A DNA stretch of 64,000 nt from Clostridioides difficile_D (GTDB lineage Bacteria; Bacillota; Clostridia; Peptostreptococcales; Peptostreptococcaceae), in contig OX244046.1 in the NCBI GenBank assembly GCA_945861085.1, positions 1 through 64,000 on the forward strand, in the 5' to 3' direction. This document shows positions 57,630-64,000 of this stretch, piece by piece. Positions within the stretch are counted from its first letter, which is position 1, and each line of letters starts with the position of its first letter. The position numbers were made by a program, and so were the translations under genes. The notes beneath the pieces were generated by a model that ran no database searches, had not been told where the DNA came from, and worked only from the letters and a program-made list of their open reading frames with translations.

Positions 57630-58739
57630 TTATTTATTTTGAATTGTTATTAGTCTTAATCCTTCTTTTAATATATTTATACTTGCATTTATATCTCTAT
57701 CGTGAGTTTCATTACAACTAGGACAAATCCATTCTCTTATATTTAAGTTCTTAACTTCCTCGTTTTTGTATCCACATTTATTGCATATTTGTGAACTTGC
57801 AAAGAATTTACCTACCTTTACAATTTGTCTACCATACCAATTAGCCTTGTATTCTAATTGACGAATAAACTCTGACCATGATACATCAGAAATTAAGCTA
57901 GATAGTTTACGATTTCTAATCATATTCTTTACTTGTAAATCTTCTATGCAAATAATATCGTTCTCTTTTATTAATTTAGTAGATAGTTTTTGTAGAAAAT
58001 CATTTCTTTGATTAGCTATATGTTCTTGAAGTCTTGCAACTTTTAATCTTGCTTTATTTCTATTTAAACTACCGATTGTTTTTCTCGATAATTCTCTTTG
58101 TAATTTAGCAAGTTTGTTTAATGACTTCTTAAGATACTTAGGATTTTCTATAAATTCTCCACAACTTGAGATACAAAATTCTTTAATTCCTAAATCTAAA
58201 CCTATCTGATTATTAGTATTTTTAAATGCTTCAATATCTACATCAGTACAACATAATGATACATAATATCTACCACTTAGTTCTTTAGATATAGTAGCAT
58301 TAAGTATTCTACCTTGAGGTACTTGTTTATCCCTTATCTTAACCATACCAAGTTTAGGTAGTTTTATATGTTGACCACAATACATAATGTTTCCATTTGT
58401 AAAGTTAGTTTTATATGAAAATCTATTAGTTTTCTTTGATTTAAATTTAGGAAATCCTGCCTTTTCTTTAAAGAATTTTTCATATGCGTTTTCTAAATCT
58501 TTTAAGGCGTTTTGTAGTGAAAATTTGTCAGGTTCTTTAAGCCATTTTAATTCTTTTTTTAAATTGGTTAAATCAGAACTACACTGTTTATAAGTAAAAG
58601 TTTCTTTATCGTTTTTATAAACTTCTATTCTTTTAGCGAGATATTTATTATATACAAATCTACAACATCCAAAAGTTTTGTTAATTAACTCTTGCTGTTT
58701 TTTATTTGGATACATTCTAAACTTATAAGCTTTTTCCAC
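57630..58739 (-). CDS. tnpB: TnpB RNA-guided nuclease of the IStron
   Basis: TnpB is the RNA-guided nuclease ancestral to Cas12. The 369-residue protein begins MEKAYKFRMYPNKKQQ; its RuvC active site looks complete: Asp182 in GLDLGIKEF, Glu266 in CIEDLQVKNM, and Asp347/Asp349 in HDRDINASINI. The zinc ribbon has Cys319, 322, 339 and 342. I choose GTG 58739, eight bases after GAGG; an in-frame GTG at 58748 overlaps that site. In IStrons TnpB is thought to cut the re-joined donor site so that repair restores the element. Length is normal, with no frameshift. Confidence 0.95.
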   Translation of the reverse strand: MEKAYKFRMYPNKKQQELINKTFGCCRFVYNKYLAKRIEVYKNDKETFTYKQCSSDLTNLKKELKWLKEPDKFSLQNALKDLENAYEKFFKEKAGFPKFKSKKTNRFSYKTNFTNGNIMYCGQHIKLPKLGMVKIRDKQVPQGRILNATISKELSGRYYVSLCCTDVDIEAFKNTNNQIGLDLGIKEFCISSCGEFIENPKYLKKSLNKLAKLQRELSRKTIGSLNRNKARLKVARLQEHIANQRNDFLQKLSTKLIKENDIICIEDLQVKNMIRNRKLSSLISDVSWSEFIRQLEYKANWYGRQIVKVGKFFASSQICNKCGYKNEEVKNLNIREWICPSCNETHDRDINASINILKEGLRLITIQNK

Positions 58740-58929
58740 TACTATCACCTCACTTTAATTGTTTTTTGATACACTTTTTAATGATTTTATCATATTTAAT
58801 ATATTATATAATGCTGTGGTGAACAATTTATTAATCACCTATCATAATATTAACAAATGTAATTATTTAAAACAATTATTTAGAAGGTTTTATATTTAAT
58901 TTTAAATAACATATTTAAGAACCGTAAGT
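58740..58929. other. AT-rich linker between intron core and tnpB
   Basis: About 190 bases without a gene; where related elements can carry tnpA only AT-rich sequence remains. It includes the tnpB ribosome site. Confidence 0.6.
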
Positions 58930-59396
58930 CCTAACTTTTATCATTTTTGAGGTTGTCGTTCACATAAGTTCGCTACTACCTATGCAGTTCTCTTATGAAC
59001 TTCTTACACTTTCATGCAAGCACAGACTATATCTTATCCTTCGGCATTATCCGTTAAGGTCTACCCACTTCCACTACCGATAGCTTGTAGTGTACTTCCC
59101 TCAAGAGGAATAGTCGTTGAAGTTTCTCCTATTCGGAGTTTACCTGCTGATTGCCCATTTTAAAGTACTTAGGGTTTAACCTTATACCATCTAACCAATT
59201 TTTTCTACTTTCGTAACTTTCACATTTAGGTTTATTTCATCCTTATGTTTTAGTTTGATTAGCTTTAGGGGTTTCCAGCAATTCAAGTAGTATTGGATAG
59301 GTTCTATCCTATCTCTACATATAGGTTTCCCTATATGCTGACTATTTTAGCTACTAACTCATGACTAAAGTCACGAGTGTGTGTAGCTATTTTTTA
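58930..59396 (-). ncRNA. Group I intron catalytic core of the IStron
   Basis: On the minus strand the region has the ordered group I elements: P (ATTGCTGGAAACCCC, plus 59268-59282), Q (AATCAGCAGG, 59143-59152), and P7 formed by GACTAT (59110-59115) with ATAGTC in S (AAGATATAGTC, 59025-59035). A P1 helix can form between exon UGAU plus intron UA and UAGUCA (plus 59339-59344), putting the expected U-G pair at the 5' splice site after TTGAT. The 3' boundary of the core is approximate; the 3' splice site is at 57519. Confidence 0.85.
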
Positions 59397-59471
59397 ATCA
59401 AATAGTTTAAAATTAACATCTAAATTATCAATAGGTTCAACTACTTCATGTGAAAAATTATTTCTGTCCAT
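59397..59471 (-). CDS. AraC-family regulator, first exon (5' part)
   Basis: The 25 codons from ATG (59471-59469) to TTTGAT (MDRNNFSHEVVEPIDNLDVN plus FKLFD). A strong GGAGG sits just upstream on the minus strand, so this is a genuine translation start. The exon ends on a codon boundary at the IStron insertion point. Without splicing, translation stops at the TAA two bases into the element (FDstop), giving a 25-residue peptide. Confidence 0.85.
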
Positions 59472-59687
59472 AATAACCTCCTTCCTATAATTTTAAATTA
59501 TAACTAGTCAATTTATAATATTCAATAATAAAAAGATAATATCGACTAATAAATTAGACAATAAACATACTTAAGAAAACAAATAAAATCAAATATAATA
59601 ACTGTATATTAAAATAACTTAAAAAAATTATTTTAGTATAAGTGCAAAATATACCTATTTAAATAAGATAAGATGGGAGGATTTTAT
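59472..59687. other. Divergent control region between araC-type gene and GH5
   Basis: 216 bases, strongly AT-rich, holding the start signals of both directions. I see no convincing -35/-10 pair or clear operator repeat, though the regulator probably binds here. Confidence 0.5.
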
Positions 59688-60854
59688 GTGTATATAAAAG
59701 GTGTAAACTTAGGAAGTTGGTTAGTTCTAGAAAAATGGATGACCCCAAGTTTATTTGAAGGTACAGAAGCTGAAGATGAATACTATTTACCAAGACAACT
59801 TTCAAGGGAGGCATATGAATCTAGAATTAAGATTCATCGTAGTGAGTACATCACAGAGAGAGATTTTGCAACGATTAAATCTATGGGATTTAATTCAGTT
59901 CGTATACCAGTACCATATTTTATTTTTGGTGATTGTGAACCATTTATAGGATGTGTTAAAGAACTTGATAAAGCATTTGCTTGGGCAGATAAGTATGGAC
60001 TTAGTATATTGATAGATTTACATACAGTTCCAGGAAGCCAAAATGGATTTGATAATGGAGGAATATCAGGAGTATGTAACTGGTCACAAAATCCAGAATA
60101 TGTAGAGTTTACTTTAAATGTATTAGAAAGGCTTGCAAAACGTTATGGAATGAGAAATGAATTGTATGGAATTCAAATTTTAAATGAACCAATAACAGAA
60201 AGAATGTGGAACATAATGAATGTTCCAAACCGATTTAAGGCTGTAGATAAAGAGATGGCAAGAAGAAGTAAACCTAATTCATTAGAATTTTTACGTGATT
60301 TTTATATAAAAGCATATAAAGTAATGCGTCCTTATATGAGCGAGGAAAACGTTATAGTATTTCATGATGCATTTGAATTAAAAGCATGGAAAGACTTTAT
60401 GAGAGAGGAAGAGTTTAAAAATGTTGTTCTAGATACACACCAATATCTAATGTTAGCTGAAGCAGATGGATGTGAGCAAAATATTGATAGCTATGTTAAA
60501 TATATTAAAGAAAATTATGCTAAGGATATTTTACAAATGCAAAAATATTTTCCTATTATATGTGGAGAGTGGAGCTTATTTAATTCATATGCTTGTGGTA
60601 CAGATACAGCTGGAGGTCAATCGCCTTTAAATGGGGTTGAATCAAATATGGATAAATTATCAAAAGACGAAAGAAGAGAATTATATAGGAAGATAGCAAA
60701 AGCACAGCTTGATGCGTGGAGAAATGGAAGTGGTCACTACTATTGGAACTATAAGTTATTACTAGATACAGTTAACGAAGAAGGCTGGACAGGCTGGGAT
60801 AGTTGGGACCTAGGCAAATGTGTAGCTCAAGGATGGTATCCTATAGAATATTAA
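59688..60854 (+). CDS. GH5-family glycoside hydrolase (exo-beta-glucanase-like)
   Basis: A 388-residue enzyme of the GH5 (exo-1,3-beta-glucanase-like) group. The two catalytic glutamates are visible: acid/base Glu167 in GIQILNEP and nucleophile Glu294 in PIICGEWS; NLGSWLVLEKWM near the N-terminus is typical of this subgroup. No signal peptide, so it acts inside on imported oligosaccharides. I choose GTG 59688, seven bases after GGGAGG; the in-frame ATG 59673 precedes that site. First gene of a three-gene sugar operon. Substrate (beta-glucoside type) is inferred. Confidence 0.88.
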   Translation: MYIKGVNLGSWLVLEKWMTPSLFEGTEAEDEYYLPRQLSREAYESRIKIHRSEYITERDFATIKSMGFNSVRIPVPYFIFGDCEPFIGCVKELDKAFAWADKYGLSILIDLHTVPGSQNGFDNGGISGVCNWSQNPEYVEFTLNVLERLAKRYGMRNELYGIQILNEPITERMWNIMNVPNRFKAVDKEMARRSKPNSLEFLRDFYIKAYKVMRPYMSEENVIVFHDAFELKAWKDFMREEEFKNVVLDTHQYLMLAEADGCEQNIDSYVKYIKENYAKDILQMQKYFPIICGEWSLFNSYACGTDTAGGQSPLNGVESNMDKLSKDERRELYRKIAKAQLDAWRNGSGHYYWNYKLLLDTVNEEGWTGWDSWDLGKCVAQGWYPIEY

Positions 60855-60875
60855 ACTAAAATTGGAGGAAAAGAT

Positions 60876-62522
60876 ATGATTAAAAACCCTATACTTCCAG
60901 GTTTTAATCCAGACCCTTGTATTTGTAGGAAGGGAGATGACTATTATCTTGTGGTTTCATCTTTTGAATGGTTTCCAGGTATACCTGTTTATCACTCTAA
61001 AGATTTAAAAAATTGGGAGCTATATACTCATATTTTAACAGATGAAACAAAAATAGATTTAAAGAAGCTTCCTTCATCTAAGGGAATTTGGGCACCCTGT
61101 TTGACTTATTGTGAAGAAGAAGATTTATTTTACATAGTTTATGGAATTATGAATTCTATGAATGCAAGATATTTTGATGTTGATAATTATTTAATTACAT
61201 CAAAAGATATAAAGGGAGAGTGGAGTGAACCAGTATACCTACACTCATCAGGATTTGATGCATCTATTTTTCATGATGATGATGGTAAAAAATGGATTTC
61301 ATCATTAGACTGGGAAACTAGAGAAGGATATGAAAAACCTGGTGTTATATGTTTAGTAGAATACTGTACAGAAAAAAAAGAAATAGTAGGATATCCAAAG
61401 AGAATATGGTCAGGAGGAACTGATAGAGGTTGTATTGAGGCACCACATATAACTAAGCGTGGAGATTATTATTATATAATGTGTGCAGAAGGTGGAACTG
61501 GATATGGTCATGGTGTAACCATGGGAAGAGCTAAAAACATATGGGGGCCTTATGAAAAAGATTCAATGAATCCAATTGTAACCTCAATGCCAGGAGATTT
61601 TTATGAGAGGCATGACCCTGCTCATCTAAAGCCTAAATACTACAATCCAGAATCAAAACTTCAAAAATCTGGTCATGGAAGCTATATAGAAACACCATCA
61701 GGTGAAGTATATTTAGTTCATCTTACATCTAGACCATTTGTACCAGAGTTAAGGTGTACTTTAGGTAGAGAAACAGCTATTCAAAAAATGAAATGGACAG
61801 ATGATAACTGGCTTCGAATGGAAGATGATAGTAATTTGGCAAAAGAATATGTATCAGAAAGTAAACTAGAAGAACATTTAGTTTCATCTATACCAAGTTT
61901 TGATGACTTTGATTCAAATGAATTAGGTTTACAATACTATGCCCCTAGGATTTCACCATTATCATTTGCAGATGTTACGTCTAGGCCAGGATATGTAAGG
62001 ATTAGAGGACAAGAATCAAGAACATCATTAAATAGAGTGAGCATATTGGCAAGGAAGTTAACCTCAGTATATGCAAGAATAACTACTAAGATGGAGTTTT
62101 ACCCAGAAGTACATCAGCATAGCGCAGGCTTGATAATGTATTACGATAATATGAATTATATCAATCTAAGAAAGTACTATAGTGAAACATTGGGTCAAAG
62201 TGCACTATCAATAATACATCTTGAAAATGGGGAGAAAACAGAGTTTTTAAATACTAGGATACCAATAAAAGATATACCAATATATCTTCGTTTGCATATA
62301 CAAGGTCGTAAGTCATATTTCGAATGGAGCTATGATGAAAAAAACTACCAAAGAATAGGGAAGATATTTGATACAACTAAGTTTTCAGATGAGTACTGTA
62401 AATATGGAGAATTTACAGGTACATTTATAGGGTTAACTTGTGCAGACCGTGTAAAGCATAAGCACTATGCTGATTTTGATTTCTTTGAATATATAGCAGA
62501 TGAATCAAAAGATGTAGATTAA
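60876..62522 (+). CDS. GH43-family glycoside hydrolase
   Basis: A 548-residue GH43 enzyme (beta-xylosidase/arabinofuranosidase type). The five-blade propeller carries the three acidic residues: Asp13 in GFNPDP, Asp128 in GFDAS and Glu188 in GCIEAPHI. A C-terminal beta-sandwich (about 345-540, from FDDFDSNELGLQYYAPR) is the usual GH43 accessory domain. No signal peptide, so cytoplasmic. It lies 21 bases after the GH5 gene with RBS TTGGAGGA. Linkage specificity cannot be read from sequence; beta-xylosides are the typical substrate. Confidence 0.9.
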   Translation: MIKNPILPGFNPDPCICRKGDDYYLVVSSFEWFPGIPVYHSKDLKNWELYTHILTDETKIDLKKLPSSKGIWAPCLTYCEEEDLFYIVYGIMNSMNARYFDVDNYLITSKDIKGEWSEPVYLHSSGFDASIFHDDDGKKWISSLDWETREGYEKPGVICLVEYCTEKKEIVGYPKRIWSGGTDRGCIEAPHITKRGDYYYIMCAEGGTGYGHGVTMGRAKNIWGPYEKDSMNPIVTSMPGDFYERHDPAHLKPKYYNPESKLQKSGHGSYIETPSGEVYLVHLTSRPFVPELRCTLGRETAIQKMKWTDDNWLRMEDDSNLAKEYVSESKLEEHLVSSIPSFDDFDSNELGLQYYAPRISPLSFADVTSRPGYVRIRGQESRTSLNRVSILARKLTSVYARITTKMEFYPEVHQHSAGLIMYYDNMNYINLRKYYSETLGQSALSIIHLENGEKTEFLNTRIPIKDIPIYLRLHIQGRKSYFEWSYDEKNYQRIGKIFDTTKFSDEYCKYGEFTGTFIGLTCADRVKHKHYADFDFFEYIADESKDVD

Positions 62523-62540
62523 TAAAATCATTACTAAAAT

Positions 62541-62573
62541 TTTCAGAGCAAAGGTAAGACTTATGCTCTGAAA
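62541..62573 (+). repeat. Intergenic inverted repeat
   Basis: TTTCAGAGCA (62541-62550) and TGCTCTGAAA (62564-62573) form a perfect 10-bp stem with a 13-nt loop. No T-run follows, so it is more likely a processing or stabilising stem between GH43 and transporter messages than a terminator. Confidence 0.55.
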
Positions 62574-62618
62574 TAAGAAACATTAGAAGGTAAATCTTAC
62601 AAGAAGGAGTATGGGATT

Positions 62619-63992
62619 ATGAATACTGAAGTTAATGTTAAAGCAACTACTATTAAATATGAAAAGACTTCATTTTTTGAAAGAGTCTCTTATGGATGTG
62701 GGGATTTAGGGTGCAATATCATATACTCAGCGATGTCAGCATTTTTATTGTTTTATTATACTAATTATGCAGATGTTAGTGCAGCTGCTGTAGGTAGTAT
62801 TATGCTTATATCTAGAATATTGGATGGTTTTAGTGACTTAACAATGGGAATTATAGTAGATAGGACTAAATCTAAACATGGTAAGGCTAGGCCTTGGATT
62901 TTAAGAATGGCGATTCCTTTTGCCATAGCAGCAGTATTATTATTTTCTGTTCCATCAAGTCTTGGAGCCACTTCTAAATTAATTTATATTTTTATTACAT
63001 ATAACTTAGTTTCTACTGTTATTTATACAGCAATCAATGTACCTTATGCAACACTAAATTCACTTATAACTCAAGACCAGTATGAAAGAGGAGTATTAAG
63101 TATATTTAGAATGATATTAGCAACTTGTGGTACTTTAATAATAAATGGACTTACATTACCTCTAGTTGAATATTTTGGAAATAATTTATCAGCATGGACT
63201 AAAACATTTTTTGTATTTGGAATAGCATCTATAATGGTATTTTTTATAACATTTACTGGAACCAAGGAAAGAGTAAAAGCAGTTAAGCAAGATAAGAATG
63301 AAGTAATACCATTTAAAATAGGTATTAAATCTTTATTTAGAAATAAGTACTGGATACAAATAACATTATGCTTAGTTTGCATATTTATTGTGTTTGCGAT
63401 AAATGGTGGTTCATCTGTATATTATGCAAAGTTTATTTTAGGAGATGAAAAATTATTTGGTCCCATAAATATGGTTTCCAATATATCTCAAATTATAGCT
63501 ATGTTTATGGTTGCTCCTTTTATAAAAAAATTTGGAAAAAGAAATGTATTAATAGTCGGTTCAATAATATTAATATCGTCAAATGTTATGTTTATAATAT
63601 CTGGGCAAAACTATATTGGAATAATATCTGCAAGTGTTATAAAGGGAATAGGGAGTGCTGGAATAGCAGCAACAATGTTTGCTATTGTTTCAGATACTAT
63701 TGAATATGGAGAATGGAAGACTGGATATAGAACTGAGGGGCTTATAAATAGTGCATCTAGCTTTGGGTTTAAAGTAGGAAATGGGTTAGGTTCAGCAATA
63801 TTAGGTGCAGTATTATCAATTGGTGGTTATGTAGGAACATCAGATACTCAAAGTGATTTAGCTATAGTATCAATAAAAGTATGTTTTATATACTTACCTA
63901 TACTTATAACAATATTACAAATTATAATAATGTCTTTTTATAAGCTTGACCAAGAATATGATACTATACTTAATGAATTAAATGCTAAATAA
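62619..63992 (+). CDS. GPH-family sugar:cation symporter
   Basis: A 457-residue, twelve-helix transporter of the glycoside-pentoside-hexuronide family in the major facilitator superfamily. Typical motifs are SYGCGDLGCNI at the start, the cytoplasmic loop DRTKSKHGKARPWILR, and the central and C-terminal helices. It imports glycosides or short oligosaccharides with Na+ or H+. RBS AGAAGGAG precedes ATG 62619. As third gene after GH5 and GH43 it likely supplies their substrate. Complete: the TAA stop is at 63990-63992, eight bases before the window end. Confidence 0.93.
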   Translation: MNTEVNVKATTIKYEKTSFFERVSYGCGDLGCNIIYSAMSAFLLFYYTNYADVSAAAVGSIMLISRILDGFSDLTMGIIVDRTKSKHGKARPWILRMAIPFAIAAVLLFSVPSSLGATSKLIYIFITYNLVSTVIYTAINVPYATLNSLITQDQYERGVLSIFRMILATCGTLIINGLTLPLVEYFGNNLSAWTKTFFVFGIASIMVFFITFTGTKERVKAVKQDKNEVIPFKIGIKSLFRNKYWIQITLCLVCIFIVFAINGGSSVYYAKFILGDEKLFGPINMVSNISQIIAMFMVAPFIKKFGKRNVLIVGSIILISSNVMFIISGQNYIGIISASVIKGIGSAGIAATMFAIVSDTIEYGEWKTGYRTEGLINSASSFGFKVGNGLGSAILGAVLSIGGYVGTSDTQSDLAIVSIKVCFIYLPILITILQIIIMSFYKLDQEYDTILNELNAK

Positions 63993-64000
63993 TGAAAAAT

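Larger units (their letters stand above)
57519..59396 (-). mobile_element. IStron: group I intron + IS605-type tnpB element
   Basis: An 1878-nt element inserted in the AraC gene. On the minus strand it starts right after TTGAT (59401-59397), the target known for C. difficile CdISt1 and the usual IS200/IS605 target-adjacent motif. From 5' to 3': group I intron core, about 240 nt of AT-rich sequence, tnpB, and a 111-nt 3' end. Both ends carry the 15-mer GTGACTTTAGTCATG (plus positions 59360-59374 and 57523-57537) as hairpin tips. There is no target duplication, as expected. No tnpA is present, so movement would need a Y1 transposase supplied elsewhere. Confidence 0.92.

Noticed and set aside
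58387..58593. 68-codon plus-strand frame inside tnpB
   Set aside because: Antisense to the intact, conserved tnpB reading frame; no ribosome site.
56733..59471. AraC gene as a plain insertion-inactivated pseudogene
   Set aside because: Boundary bases, intron core and codon phase all fit splicing; calling it dead ignores these. It remains possible if the intron is inactive.

Overview
The window is the replication-origin end of a low-GC Firmicute chromosome, almost certainly Clostridioides difficile. The reasons are the order dnaA-dnaN-S4 protein-recF-gyrB-gyrA, very AT-rich coding DNA, mosaic 16S-23S spacers, and an IStron-type element sitting just after TTGAT. Identification is from recognition; no database was searched.

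Layout. 1-8.5 kb: replication initiation and gyrase genes. The dnaA-dnaN gap looks like a unwinding origin (DnaA boxes, a run of DnaA-trios, AT-rich stretch). gyrA appears frameshifted at its extreme 3' end. 8.5-10.6 kb: a five-gene unit of two small membrane proteins plus rsbV-rsbW-sigB. 10.6-21.1 kb: two rRNA operons in tandem, separated only by 5S, tRNA-Leu and a CAU tRNA; the second has tRNA-Ala in its spacer. 21.2-30 kb: niaR, an MscS channel, T-box-controlled serS, tadA, tRNA-Ser, large SRP RNA, dnaX, ybaB, recR, a small charged protein, and a convergent UgtP-like glycosyltransferase. 30.3-39.1 kb: a third rRNA operon followed by 43 tRNA genes made of two near-repeated blocks. 39.2-56.5 kb: an unknown small protein, pyruvate carboxylase, an EF-G-like GTPase, the stress operon ctsR-mcsA-mcsB-clpC behind a CtsR operator, then radA-disA, a PIN/TRAM membrane protein and an unrecognised polytopic membrane protein. 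56.7-64 kb: a carbohydrate locus (AraC regulator, GH5 and GH43 hydrolases, GPH-type sugar transporter).

The most interesting object is at 57519-59396 on the minus strand. The AraC regulator gene is split by an 1878-nt element with a group I intron core at its 5' end, an intact tnpB, and a putative omega-RNA at its 3' end, with no tnpA: an IStron. The left flank is TTGAT, and joining the flanks directly gives one uninterrupted 286-codon AraC-family frame, so RNA self-splicing is predicted to keep the regulator functional. The same 3' end must serve both as intron 3' splice site and as the omega-RNA scaffold-guide boundary.

Working together: the genes cover initiation and repair (DnaA, DnaN, RecF, gyrase, DnaX, RecR, RadA, DisA), translation supply (three rRNA operons, 47 tRNAs, SerRS, TadA, SRP RNA, EF-G-like), general stress (SigB module) and protein quality control (CtsR regulon), ending in an accessory glycan-utilisation module.
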